NCBI RefSeq assembly: GCF_026151205.1
Contig: NC_087073.1
Location: 16,387,837-16,451,836 of the forward strand
DNA from: Bolinopsis microptera
Lineage: Eukaryota > Ctenophora > Tentaculata > Lobata > Bolinopsidae
Reading direction: 5' to 3'
Length of the DNA: 64,000 nucleotides
A program made the position numbers and the translations under genes. This document shows, one piece after another, positions 1 through 10,529 of this stretch (positions within the stretch are counted from its first letter, which is position 1; each line of letters starts with the position of its first letter). Below the pieces are notes generated by a model. That model worked only from the letters and a program-made list of their open reading frames with translations, did not search any database and was not told the origin of the DNA.

Positions 1-706
1 ATCTCCTTGTCCATCTAGCTCAGCAGAATAACACGTTTTATATCGCTCTATGCTTTGTGAGTTTAATTTGCCTACTTTATGGTTGTTATTTAAAAAGAAG
101 GAGTGTAAAAAGGTGTATCAGAAATATAATCTTCCGATTTGTGATATAGTGCTGATGGTATAGTGATGAAGTGTGCATGTTTATGATGATAAGTTTTATT
201 AACTCTTTAATACTTTTTAATACTCTGTGATTTTTGTGTTTTGTGATTTTGCAGATAACAGAAATGAAACAATATATGTTTTAATTAATTTCCAGCTTTT
301 TATCTACGTTCTTTTATGATGCAGACTATATTATTTATTGCTTTGGTGACGTTTAATTAATACAAAGTTTGGGATTTTCAATAAATGAATTGATTAATGT
401 GTTAGCTCGGAGACTTTCATGACGTGTCAATGTTAGTAACACTTATAAATGTAGTAAGACTTCAGGACAAGCTGTTCTATTCGGTGATTCTTATTTGTTT
501 AGATTTACCATTTGAAAAACAGTTACCGCGTTTCTTTATTCCTGTTGGGCACTTACATATTGAATCAATATTATTGATTTACATTACTCAATTCCAAGAC
601 ATTTCTTATATCCATATTCAGATTTAACTTTGTGACACTCTAATGTTAACACAGCGTCCTATCAGCCGCAATGTGAAGTACCCAAACTGTACATGTAGGT
701 GAAAGC
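1..706. other. AT-rich 5' flank, no gene seen
   Basis: No coding exon or RNA gene is recognisable. The short open frame around 424-627 has no family signature and is probably chance. The stretch presumably holds the promoter and 5' UTR of the gene starting at 707, but I cannot place a TATA box or start site. Confidence 0.5.
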
Positions 707-2659
707 ATGGGGAGAAAGAACCAGTACTTTGGGGTGAAAGTGGGCAGAAAGCCAGGTGTTTATACTGATTGGTCAGAGTGTAAATCTCAGATTCTCGGAG
801 TCGATTCGGCAAAGTGGAAGAGGTTCACTACTTATGAGGAAGCTAATGTGTATTGTTGCACTGATACCATCAAAATAGAGGAACAAGGTCTGTTTTTAAC
901 AATTAATGTTAAGTTTTAAAGAAGTTTATCTGATAATTTAATTTAAATTGTAGTTTAGGATGCTTTGTTGTGGATTTAATCATTCGGCAATACACTCTCA
1001 AATCATTGTTAAATCATAATAATAAATCTTTGTTTTCAAATATTTAATTAAATGCATTAACTCTAAATCTCATAATATTTCTCAGAAGTCGTTCCTGGTT
1101 CTATTGCAAGACCGATTTCTATTGAAGAAGAAGATGCTGAAGAAATGAAACCCTCTTCTGCTCATTTGAACTCCTCCCCAGAACGGTGTTACAATCCTAA
1201 AAGATACCGACCCGACACCAACACTGGATCAGATACAAATGCCAAGGTAGACTGTCAAAAGACAGTGATGCGAGCAATCCTCGGGTTGACGAACAATGTT
1301 TACAACCCTTCATCTACCCCTACATCCTCCCCTTCTGCGAAGAGGAAAACATCTGTTCTTGATACCAGTAACATCTCCGCTATATCGTGTAGTGAGACTA
1401 ATGTAAAACCTGAAGAGTCAGAAGTTTTAAGCAGTAATGCAGATACAACTCTTACAAATGCATCTGTTACAGAAATAAAAAATAGTCAAACTAAGAAAAC
1501 ATCATTCCTTCCTGATATCAGAAAAACGAACAAAACCGTACAGCCTATAAAGTCCAAGATAAGACCTAAAATGAAACACAGATTGGTCAAGCAGCCTGTA
1601 GCACCAGTTAATAAGTATGTAGAAGATCAATCTGAGGATGATGACATTGAAATTGTCGAGAATCCTTTAAGAGAGATCCAAATGAGTCAATCAACATCAG
1701 AGGAGTATCTAAGAGTTGGCAGCAGCGAAGGGGAAGTAGCTGTTGGAATTTTCTGGGACATTGAAAATGTAAGAATGCCTAGAGGATTGAATCCTGCCGT
1801 TTTTATCACAAAGCTACGTGAGAAGTTTGTGGATGAATCGTCAAAGTTTTGCGAGAAACACTTTTATGTTGTCTGTGATGCTCGTGAAGAATCAAACTTA
1901 ATCATGAAGCAGTTGTTTGAGTTTCATGTGCGTATAGTTCATGTTCCAAGACTAAAAGCCAATTCATCAGACAACGTCATCAGGGATTTGATGCATGAAT
2001 TTGTGGGATACAACAAGTATTGCAGGATTGTTCTCATATCCGGCGATTGTGACTTCAGTCATGATATTCACAATTTTAGACGAAACAAAAAATGTGAATG
2101 TATACTAATACACAACCCAAATGCAAAAGAGAGTCTGATACGATCCGCCACATCAGCTCATCTGTATACTGACCTGATTAAAGGAGATATTATTCAACAT
2201 CAAGCACTGCAAAATAACCAGCAAAACCAATCTAGAGGGCTCAGAAAACATGCCCAGCTTTCACATCTTTATCTTGCTCAGAATTCACGACCCAACAACC
2301 AGATGCCCTTCCCAAATAAAAAGGTCAAAAACAAACAGAAGAAACAGCAAGGTGGCATGAATCATCATCGAGACCGCTTCTACAACCAAGACTTCAACCA
2401 CAAGGGAAATGAACAATTGACCAATGGTGACCACGCTGTGACCAGTGATAAAACCGGTGAAGCTGACTCTCCTGCAGTAGAAGTGTTAGATGAGGCTCTG
2501 CCGGATTTTATACCCTTGTCCCCAACATCAGACTGGTCGTCAGTAAGTAAAGCTTACTATCGTAAAAAACAGAAAGAAGTGCGCTCACCAAGAAATCAAC
2601 CTCGTAAACAAAAGTCAAAAAAATTTAAAGGGGCAAACATTTCAGTCCGAGACTACTAG
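707..2659 (+). CDS. Hybrid-binding domain + MARF1-type NYN nuclease fusion
   Basis: Two exons, 707-887 and 1086-2659, joined in phase 1 across a GT-AG intron (donor after GAACAAG, acceptor TTTCTCAG), give about 584 residues. Residues about 3-50 match the RNase H1 N-terminal hybrid-binding fold, which is related to the viroplasmin N-terminus: YFGVKVGRKPGVYTDWSECK, then KWKRFTTYEEA. Residues about 278-422 form a NYN/PIN-like domain closest to MARF1, with acidic positions WDIEN, SSDNVIRDL and SGDCDF retained, so nuclease activity is plausible. A serine/lysine-rich linker with an acidic patch (SEDDDIEIVE) precedes it, and a basic tail follows. The LOTUS and RRM domains of MARF1 are absent. Inference: an RNase directed to RNA:DNA hybrids or double-stranded RNA. 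ATG 707 is the first ATG in frame with the domain. The closest relative is the next gene. Confidence 0.85.
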
Positions 2660-3435
2660 ATGACTAGTCAGTCTATTATTAAGATTTCAACTTCCAAAGG
2701 GTTTCATGTGAATTGTTGTTATTTTATTTCGGAGGATTTTTTCATCCATTGTTGCGTTGAATTAATTTATTAATCAAATTCAAGTTATATTTGGAATCTG
2801 TCTTCACTTGTTTCTGTCTTTCAGAAACAAACAGAAATTTTAATGAAAGAAACATCAAAGTCAAGTTATGTATTAATACCAAGTTTTTTAACGTTCAATT
2901 TAAATTATGCAGATCATCAGATTTCAATGTCATGTTGTCTCATTATATTAATCGTGAGAGGGGCCGGGGGGCCGGGGTGGGTAGCGTTACATCGTGATTG
3001 GTCAAATCTTCAAAGTAGATTTCTCTGCTCTATCATAATGATAGGATGTAGGATAAAGATGTTGTAACGAGACTTGAGATATATTATAATCATGATGCAT
3101 AATGTTTATAAGGTTGCATTTTATTTGGTTGAAAACTGTCATAATGCCAAGGTAAAACTAATGAAATGTGGTAAGGTACGTGCATAATATATAATTATAA
3201 TATTTTCTGTGATTTTATTTTGATAACCTTGCAAAATATTCAATAATATTTGTTTGCTTTTGGTAATTTTGTTGTGTTTTTCTACAATTTTATAGAAACA
3301 ATTTTATTTTCATTCTGTATTGATGAACATTGATCAGAAATATTTAATTGAAACTGTAGCATTATAATTGTAATTTGCTTTTTCATCAGCTTTTGCCAGT
3401 TGCCTTTACATCGATCCAATCAGGTTTAAGAAACT
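2660..3435. other. Intergenic spacer between NYN paralogues
   Basis: AT-rich, with a small G-rich patch near 2955-2980. I looked for a hybrid-binding exon belonging to the downstream paralogue and saw none. The short open frames here have no recognisable content. Confidence 0.5.
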
Positions 3436-4947
3436 ATGGACGAGTCTCGTAAAACTGAGGGAACTGTAGGTAAAACTCGGCATGCTTCTAGTTCTACCCC
3501 TTCTTCAAAGAAAAAAGCACCCCCTAAACACGTACTAGACACTAGTACAATTTCAAATATTTCATGTTCTGAAAAAGAGGGAACATTTGATCATGACACG
3601 ACGATAACAAATGTAACTGTTATAGAGGTTTCGTCTGATGTGAGGGAATTAGGTACCCCCTGTGCGAAGAAACCCGATGACAAAATTGGAAAAGAAAATG
3701 TGAAACCATCATGCTCCAAAGATGCTGCAACAGCGGGAAACGCTAAGAAGAGTAAGAAGAGGAAACTTGTTGGTACTAGGGTAGAACATTATTCTGATTC
3801 TGATGAAGCTGAGGACACCATTGTGTTCATGGAGAACCCACAGAAGTCTATTCAAATGAACCAGTCAACAACTGAAGAGTTCCTTCGGCTAGGGAGCAAC
3901 GAAGAAGAAGTTGCTGTTGGGATATTTTGGGATATCGAAAACGTGAGGATGCCAAAAGGCCTCAATCCTGCTATTCTGATCACGAAACTTCGTGAGAAGT
4001 TTGTGGATGAATCGTCTAAGTTTAGTGAGAAGCACTTTTATGTTGTCTGTGATGCTCGTGAAGAATCACACTTAATCATGAAGCAGTTATTTGAGTTTCA
4101 TGTGCGCATAATACATGTTCCAAGATTGAAGGCCAATTCATCAGACAACGTCATCAGAGATTTGATGCATGAATTTGTGGGTTACAATAAGCATTGCAGG
4201 ATAATCCTTATTTCAGGCGATTGTGATTTCAGTCATGATATTCACACTTTCAGAAGAAGTAAAAAGTGTGATACCATACTTATTCATAACAAAAATGCAA
4301 AAGAGGCCCTGATAAAATCTGCCAAATCTGCTTATTTGTACACAGAATTGATTAAAGACGAAATTCTACCCAAAGAAAAAGAGCAATCGGCTAAACAGCC
4401 TCATTCTAGAACAGAACCCCCGAGGCGAATGACCAGAATCATCAGTAACAACAATCCTAAACTGAAGTCGACAAAGCCGATTGCAAATCAGGAACAGGCT
4501 TTAAAGCAGCAACAGCAGCAAGCCCGTAGCAATCCCCGGGTACCTTCTCAAAATCCGTTTGCTAATTACCGTAATCGAGCACAACATCCCAACCAAACAC
4601 AATACTCCAATCAAACCCAGCGCTACAACGGCAACAATGCGCAATACACCAACCTGGGGCATTACTCCAAAAATGTGCATTACTCCAACAATGCGCAATA
4701 CACCAACCAGGGGCGACACACCAACAATGCGCAATATATCAACATTGCGCAATACACCAACCAGGGGCAACACACCAACAATGCGCAATATATCAACATT
4801 GCGCAATACACCAACCAGGGACAATACTCCAACAATGCGCATTATTCCAACAATGCCCAAAACTCCAACCAAGCTAATGGTCAAAATAATATCTTCATGC
4901 GAAACAACCAGTTCAATAGGGAGAGTGGTCGTTTCCGATCATGGTAA
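3436..4947 (+). CDS. MARF1-type NYN domain protein with N/Q-rich repeat tail
   Basis: Single exon, 503 residues. Residues about 159-303 are a NYN domain almost identical to that of the upstream gene (FWDIENVRMPKGLNP; SGDCDFSHDI), with the same acidic residues. The preceding linker is also homologous (VLDTSTISNISCSE matches VLDTSNISAISCSE upstream), showing a tandem duplication. The C-terminus differs: about residues 375-490 are rich in Asn, Gln and Tyr and include an 18-residue repeat (units such as AQYTNQGQHTNN) encoded by 54-bp DNA repeats around 4694-4810. Such low-complexity tails often support condensate formation; that is inference. No hybrid-binding exon is visible upstream. Open frames on the opposite strand and in another + frame over 4500-4950 are shadows of the repeats. 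Confidence 0.85.
   Translation: MDESRKTEGTVGKTRHASSSTPSSKKKAPPKHVLDTSTISNISCSEKEGTFDHDTTITNVTVIEVSSDVRELGTPCAKKPDDKIGKENVKPSCSKDAATAGNAKKSKKRKLVGTRVEHYSDSDEAEDTIVFMENPQKSIQMNQSTTEEFLRLGSNEEEVAVGIFWDIENVRMPKGLNPAILITKLREKFVDESSKFSEKHFYVVCDAREESHLIMKQLFEFHVRIIHVPRLKANSSDNVIRDLMHEFVGYNKHCRIILISGDCDFSHDIHTFRRSKKCDTILIHNKNAKEALIKSAKSAYLYTELIKDEILPKEKEQSAKQPHSRTEPPRRMTRIISNNNPKLKSTKPIANQEQALKQQQQQARSNPRVPSQNPFANYRNRAQHPNQTQYSNQTQRYNGNNAQYTNLGHYSKNVHYSNNAQYTNQGRHTNNAQYINIAQYTNQGQHTNNAQYINIAQYTNQGQYSNNAHYSNNAQNSNQANGQNNIFMRNNQFNRESGRFRSW
4690..4815 (+). repeat. 54-bp tandem repeat inside NYN paralogue
   Basis: About two full copies plus partials of a 54-bp unit (GCGCAATACACCAACCAGGG then ACACACCAACAATGCGCAAT and so on), coding for 18-residue N/Q/Y repeats. 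Length is a multiple of three, so copy changes keep frame. Confidence 0.8.
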
Positions 4948-5798
4948 CTGAAGTTATTACTATAATCATATACTCTACTTTATTAGTTTTATATGAGGGT
5001 AAAGAAAGTAGCATGGATTAAGAGGTTACTTATCATCAGATGTAATCTATTAGTAACTTTTAAAGTGTTAGCTATAATATCTGTTTATCAGATAAACTAT
5101 TGTGATATACTTATATAAAGGGGTTTAAATAGTATAAATTATAATGATGTTAGCTTTAGAAGTAACGTTTACAAGCCTACGTAATGTACGGCCGATAAAT
5201 TGAATTTTTTATTGAATTTACAATTTCACTTCTATATAATAATATTCAATCTCAGAAAAGGGAGAACATTTTAAATGTATTGTCAAAATAACAGTGATTT
5301 TAATTTACTCAAGTTGTTCATGTTTCGATTTTTTTGAATCGTGTTTCGGAATGCTTTTTGTAGTGTTGATATTGTGCCGAGTTCTGTTTTAAATTTTCTG
5401 CAATTAATCATAACTTGCACTAGGTGTTGGTAGTTACTAATTTCTAATCGACTAAGGTTTTTAAACTTTTATGAAATGATTGTTGTTGTTATTGCCGCAT
5501 TATTTTTAAAATAATGAAGTAGATATTTTCAGATAATTTATTACCATGTATTTTTAAATATCCACTCTTTAAAACAGCTATAAATTACCTTATGATGTTT
5601 CTTTCGTCCATCGACCTCAATTTTTTCCCTACGCTAACAAAATAAAACTTCTCTTGAAATCCACATTATAAGACAATCAGCAACTATTACCTCATATAAT
5701 AATTCATGTTTTCGAATTGTCAATCTTTAATTTTTGAATTGTTTCGATAACCCGAATATTTGTCAATATCAAAATATGTTCAGAAGTTTCTGGTAGGC
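4948..5798. other. Intergenic, AT-rich
   Basis: Holds the 3' UTR of the NYN paralogue and the 5' region of NAA38. A possible splice acceptor (TATGTTCAG, ending 5780) just before the NAA38 start suggests an upstream untranslated or short coding exon that I could not locate. Confidence 0.45.
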
Positions 5799-6284
5799 AT
5801 GGAAGGTGAGGGGAGGTTTATCAAAGGACTTGTAAACAAAATGCTGAGAATCCAAATCAGCGATGGTAGAGTACTGATAGGCTCACTTCTCTGTACTGAC
5901 AGAGATCAGAACTTGATAATGGGTGGGGCGGCGGAGTACTGGCACGATGAGACTGGTGAGTGAGACACATTGTTAGAAACATTTCTCTTTGGTCATGAGT
6001 TGTGTACAGTAAAAGTAAAGGATAACTCTGTACTGTATGTATGACATTACGTAATTAACTTTATTTAAACCATTTAATAATTCAAAATCTAAATCATAGA
6101 TCTAGAGTCTAGTTACATAGTTTAATAAATGTTTTGTAAGAAACTAACCTCCTTCTTTTCAGCGGGGGAAGCGAGGATGTTGGGTCTCGTTATGATACCA
6201 GGTCGACACATCACTTCAGTGCAAGTTGACAACTCGGACAGTGACATTGAGAAACTGTTGGCAGAACACGATAAAATAAAATGA
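5799..6284 (+). CDS. NAA38: NAA38/LSMD1, LSM-like auxiliary subunit of NatC
   Basis: Two exons, 5799-5955 and 6163-6284 (phase 1 junction, GT-AG), give about 92 residues. The protein is an Sm-like fold: VNKMLRIQISDGRVLIGSLL (Sm1), CTDRDQNLIMGGAAEYW, then GLVMIPGRHITSVQV (Sm2), matching animal NAA38. The family member is the auxiliary subunit of the NatC N-terminal acetyltransferase, working with NAA30 and NAA35 on ribosome-associated nascent chains. Human NAA38 is about 125 residues with a longer acidic/serine N-terminus; here that part may be lost or sit on an upstream exon, since an acceptor-like CAG ends 18 bases before ATG 5799. AATAAA at 6722-6727 could serve as the polyadenylation signal. 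Confidence 0.88.
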
Positions 6285-6823
6285 GAGTTTTATTAATCGG
6301 GCAATTTGGTGGTCATTAGTTATCCGAGACCATGGTTATCATCATTTCATGTATTTGAAACGTCACATTTCTTGTTGCTTTAAAACAGACCAAGATTATA
6401 TATGTGGTAGTAATTTATATGGGGATTTTGAAACAGACGAAAAATGACAGAGATGTACAAGTTCGTTTGCGGTAAGAAAAACTGTTTGCACTGTGCACAA
6501 CTTTGTATTGAAGAGACAAAAACAAGCAGAGATTTTAGTAGATTATACTCACTTTTTTCTAATGGCGTGACCTGAAGTGACCTCATATGAACTTTGTTTT
6601 ATATTAAATTTATATGTATTTGGTTGATATTTTGTATTTATCATCGATTCTTGTTTAATGAGCCAATGCTGTATCACTGAAATTTGATCATCATTTTGTA
6701 ATTTTGAAGTGTAACTATTTCAATAAACTTGATCATGCGTATCTCGAATTTTATAAATGATTTTCATTTTAAAGTACAGTTATATAAAATTTTCTCTTAA
6801 ACTTATTCACCAGTTCAGTTACA
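6285..6823. other. 3' UTR of NAA38 and ARL2 promoter region
   Basis: AT-rich noncoding stretch. AATAAA at 6722-6727 lies about 100 bases before the ARL2 ATG, so the two genes are closely packed head to tail. A purine-poor motif ACCAGTTCAG precedes the ARL2 ATG and could be a splice acceptor for a 5' UTR exon. Confidence 0.45.
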
Positions 6824-7542
6824 ATGGGACTTCTCACAATTCTTAAGAAAATGAAGGAAAAAGAAAAAGAAATGCGTCTACTCATGTTAGGACTGGACAA
6901 TGCCGGGAAAACCACTATCCTCAAGAAATTTAACGGAGAAGACATATCCACCATATCGCCCACACTAGGCTTCAATATAAAAACTCTGGAGCACGGGGGA
7001 TTTAAGTTGAATATTTGGGATGTTGGTGGTCAGAAGAGTCTGAGATCTTACTGGAAGAATTATTTTGAAACAACTGATGGTTTGATTTGGGTTGTGGATA
7101 GTGCTGACAAAAGAAGGTACCAGTTTTATTGTCCTGAGTATCCCTTTTTAAACTCACTTAAACTGGCAATTTCCGGTTATTCACTAAGTCGTATTTTCTT
7201 TTCTTTCTAAATTCACTCGCTAATACCTTCAAAGCACTCATTAATTAATTAATTATCATTAACCAAGCACTCTGTTCCAGGTTAGAAGCCTGCAGTAAAG
7301 AACTCTCTGGTCTTCTCCTCGAGGAGAGGTTATCTGGTGCCACTTTACTGGTCTTCGCCAACAAGCAGGATCTTCCTGGAGCTTTGGACCCAAAAGAGAT
7401 CAGAGAGGTACTCGAACTGGATAACATCAAAACTCATCACTGGATTATTCTGGGTTGTAGTGCTGTGACTGGTGAGAATTTGTTGAAAGGCATGGACTGG
7501 TTGATTGAGGACATTGCATCGCGGATATTTACTGTTGACTAA
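6824..7542 (+). CDS. ARL2: ARL2, Arf-like small GTPase
   Basis: Exons 6824-7116 and 7281-7542 (phase 2 junction) give 184 residues, the length of human ARL2. All GTPase motifs are present: P-loop GLDNAGKTT, switch I with [11 protein letters not shown], switch [16 protein letters not shown], and the base-contacting CSAVTG. The N-terminus [16 protein letters not shown] is the characteristic ARL2 helix; family knowledge says ARL2 is poorly N-myristoylated despite Gly2. ARL2 regulates tubulin folding cofactors (TBCD/TBCE), mitochondrial processes and release of lipidated cargo from PDE6D/UNC119. The exon 1 frame reads on into the intron for about 30 codons before a stop, which is not evidence of another isoform. 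Nothing is broken. Confidence 0.97.
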
Positions 7543-7757
7543 TTTAGAATTTTTATCACGAATATGTTATGGAGTACAATGGGCACCTCAGTTTTGATAT
7601 AATTAATCACTATTTTCGTTTATTAGAGAATTTTTGAAGAAATAGCGCACCTGGCTCCACTATTTTTCACAATTTTTGCCACAAAATTACGGCGAAAGTG
7701 GCTTAGCTATTATGACTTTCTACTCTGTTTCGCCATTCATGCGGGAAATCTCAAGGG

Positions 7758-7783
<26 letters not shown>
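7758..7783 (+). repeat. Poly-C tract (26 nt)
   Basis: Uninterrupted run of C. Similar runs occur at 39554-39572, 42589-42605 and 42679-42697, all on the same strand. Lengths in an assembly are unreliable. Confidence 0.9.
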
Positions 7784-7788
<5 letters not shown>

Positions 7789-8159
7789 AAGATATAGGCA
7801 TTATATATATAACCATTTGCATTAACCATTGTTTTGAGTATTATACTCTCAGTTAATATGAGGTCGCTATATTTGATTTAACTTCTTTGTTTACTATTTG
7901 TTTGTTATGTATAAACTTTCATGTATCAAATTAACGTAACATTTTTTATTTGTACTGTATATATAATACTATATAGTAATAATAACCAGTCATCCATACT
8001 TTATTGAGTTTTTATCTTAGAAAAATAGATTTTATAAAACGGACTTAACTTGAGATTAAGTTAAATTTCATGCATCTGGTCCGTTCATGACAAGCTCTTC
8101 ACCCACATCCAGAAAGTTTTATATTTCCTCCCAGATGCGTTTTTTTCTAAATTCTGTGG

Positions 8160-8350
8160 CCCGCTTGCTTCGATCGCAAGTTTGGGGAAGGGGCTGTCGG
8201 CGAGCGAAGCAAGTCGACGTGTCCAATCCAACTGCGCAGCGAGCGAAGCGAGCAAGCTGTGGCAGGGGTCTGGGGGCGCAGCCCCCAGCAGGGTCCAGGG
8301 GCGAAGCCCCTTGGCGGCGTGGGGGCTAGGGGGCGCAGCCCCCCGGAAAT
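8160..8350. repeat. GC-rich cluster of small perfect hairpins
   Basis: A GC-rich island in AT-rich DNA. It holds three short palindromes with nearly the same stem: CTGGGGGCGCAGCCCCCAG (8270-8288), AGGGGCGAAGCCCCT (about 8298-8312) and GGGGGCGCAGCCCCC (about 8329-8343). Upstream are two GCGAGCGAAGC units (about 8199 and 8240). Open frames on both strands exist only because the island is GC-rich and lacks stops; I do not call them genes. It looks like a dispersed palindromic repeat (double-hairpin type), but only one copy is in the window. Confidence 0.7.
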
Positions 8351-8867
8351 TTTTTGCGAAATAGGGTGTTTTAGACGGCATTTGGCATTAAAGAAATTTG
8401 TAGGACAGCGATAAACTGGGATTGAAAAGAATCAAGTACTCACGTAAAGTTGATAACTTCACAACAGCAATCTGCATTCTCCAATCAGAATATTTCACTG
8501 TGTTCCAAAACTGACAGGATGTTCCTCTTTGATTTTTATACAATCGAAACATTTTCTTCAAAAATTTCCTCAATTAATTTGTCTTCATTCCAAAAAAATA
8601 TTTCGAAATTTAGGAGTTACTTCTCAAAAATTTCCTCTTCTTCTCCCGTTTTTCCTCCCAAAAAAAATTTCCTCCCAGGCTGCCTGGCAAGATGGCGTGT
8701 TTCTGGATGTGGGGCTCTTCATGATTTTATAATTTACTGTTCTGTCTACATTACATAAATAACTTTGAATAGCTTAGTAGACCGTATCTTATGTCGAATC
8801 AATTTCGGTTAATACCTATCTCCCCAATGCTTCTATCTAGTTCTAAATCTCGTTATTATTTGTAGTG

Positions 8868-10529
8868 ATGGCATTCGAAGAGATAGAAGCTCCGAAGGTT
8901 TCAGTACCAGCAGACTTTGGAATAGAGCGTCTTGGAGATCCTAGCCACAGTAACATAGTATTTAAGTTAAAAGATGACCTGGAGATTCATGCAAACTCTG
9001 TGATCGTGTCACTAAACAGCCCGGTTTTAGAGGAATTAATCTCTTGCCTCTCTTTTGAGACCATTGATGTTGATGATTTTCAAAATGATGCAGTTCAGTG
9101 CTTCCTTGAGGGTTGTTACTCAGGACAACTGAAGAAGATAAATAAGGGTATATTCAGAGATGTCAGCAAAATGGCACACGTTTTCAGAGTGGAGTGGATG
9201 GAGAAAAGGTGTGCAAGTTACTTCCAGTATCTCGCTGAAAATATACCAGGTGTGTTTACTTTTCAAGATCTGGCATTCCTGTTTGAGGAGGCATGTTATT
9301 TGGAGAGAAGATTTAAAAAGGAAGCCTCTCTGGATTTAATTACATCGAAGTTATCCTCTTCCGCTTCCTACCGCAAGTGTTTTGTGGAGCAATACCTTCA
9401 GGAGAATTCGGGACAGCTTGACGATAGACAGCTAAATGCCATATTAAAAGTAGTTCAAAGACAGCCTGAGATGCTCGTTTCGTTTGTAATTGACCAGATT
9501 AGGGCCGATAGATCCTCTCTAGGCAAGGACGCTAAATATTTCCTCCGAAACGTTAATTTATCTCGATGTTTCAGGAAAAATCCTGACCTCAAAGAGAAGT
9601 TTATTGAACACCTATCTCTATTAGAATTCCCATCTGCAGAGGATTATAAATTGGTTTTGTTATTATACAAATCTTGTAATACGGTGATAGAAAAGTACTC
9701 TAGTATCCCTAATCTGTTCAACTCATTCAAAACGATCAACGAGTTTTCCACCTTTGAAGAGGTGACTCACTTTTTAAGTTCTTCACAAGATGTGAAAAGC
9801 TTCAACATGTTTTTCGAAGGAATATTTTGTTGGTTATTTAATCAAGCCAATTCTGAAACAAAATTGCCTGCCAATTTTGATGACCGCATTTTTGCTATAA
9901 AGGAAAAAAAGGAGTGGAAAAATATCTCTTCTCATCTTGTTGAAATGTTGGTTGTCGATGGAGAGAGATTACCAGTTTTTCAGTCATTTGAGGGTGTTCT
10001 CAACAGATGTCAGGCTGTATCATCCAAAGGCTATGCATACGTCCCTTCCTTGCGTGATTATGACTGGAAGGAATTACTGTTGAAAGAAAATGATATTGAA
10101 TTTCATATCAGCCAAAGTGATCTAAATCCTATTGAAGGTCCGTGTGCTGAGAGAGGTGAATGCGGTTTTATAGTACATATAAAAGCATCGACAGAAGAGA
10201 ACAGCTGCTCTTTTAACATTGAACTGCTCCAAGATCCTGAAGCATACCCAGATCACATTCATTTTCACGAGGACATCATTTGCAGTAAAAACATGCATTT
10301 CGTTCTAGAAATGACATTCTCAGGCAGGAAACGTCTTTTTCCCGTCTCCTGGTATGGCAAACCTAATCCTAATGTAAACGCCTCAATATGGAAATGGGGA
10401 GCTATATACTTTATGGACAAAGGTGAGACTCCTCTGGGTTTCCCAGATGAGAATATAGAGTGGCGTTGGGGACTTGGCAGGAAGGCAAAGATCACACCTG
10501 CCTTCCTCATTTCTAGAGATTTACATTGA
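8868..10529 (+). CDS. Intronless BTB/POZ domain protein
   Basis: One uninterrupted frame of 553 residues from ATG 8868. Residues about 20-115 form a BTB domain (SNIVFKLKDDLEIHANSVIV, SLNSPVLEELI, then a C-terminal helical pair ending CASYFQYLAENI). The segment from about 125 to 340 is helical and resembles a diverged BACK-type extension. The C-terminal 150 residues contain a separate module with GPCAERGECGFIVHIKAS, FPVSWYGKPNPNVNASIWKW and a Trp-rich end (IEWRWGLGRKAK) that I do not recognise. BTB proteins commonly act as CUL3 substrate adaptors or scaffolds; no substrate can be inferred. Lack of introns, unlike its neighbours, could mean retroposition or one long coding exon behind a 5' UTR intron (TTTGTAG just before the ATG is acceptor-like). 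Confidence 0.8.
   Translation: MAFEEIEAPKVSVPADFGIERLGDPSHSNIVFKLKDDLEIHANSVIVSLNSPVLEELISCLSFETIDVDDFQNDAVQCFLEGCYSGQLKKINKGIFRDVSKMAHVFRVEWMEKRCASYFQYLAENIPGVFTFQDLAFLFEEACYLERRFKKEASLDLITSKLSSSASYRKCFVEQYLQENSGQLDDRQLNAILKVVQRQPEMLVSFVIDQIRADRSSLGKDAKYFLRNVNLSRCFRKNPDLKEKFIEHLSLLEFPSAEDYKLVLLLYKSCNTVIEKYSSIPNLFNSFKTINEFSTFEEVTHFLSSSQDVKSFNMFFEGIFCWLFNQANSETKLPANFDDRIFAIKEKKEWKNISSHLVEMLVVDGERLPVFQSFEGVLNRCQAVSSKGYAYVPSLRDYDWKELLLKENDIEFHISQSDLNPIEGPCAERGECGFIVHIKASTEENSCSFNIELLQDPEAYPDHIHFHEDIICSKNMHFVLEMTFSGRKRLFPVSWYGKPNPNVNASIWKWGAIYFMDKGETPLGFPDENIEWRWGLGRKAKITPAFLISRDLH

Larger units (their letters stand above)
7543..8867. other. Intergenic with poly-C tract and GC-rich hairpin island
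   Basis: Noncoding. Contains a 26-base poly-C run at 7758-7783, the GC-rich hairpin cluster described separately (about 8160-8350), and a T/C-rich stretch near 8600-8690. The last bases (TTATTTGTAG before 8868) resemble a splice acceptor for the BTB gene's 5' UTR. Confidence 0.5.

Noticed and set aside
4501-4951. Val/Gly-rich - strand frame and Thr/Pro-rich + frame
   Set aside because: Shadows of the 54-bp coding repeat in the NYN paralogue.
8085-8381. Pro/Ala-rich open frames on both strands
   Set aside because: Caused by the GC-rich hairpin island; no domain, and both strands are equally open.
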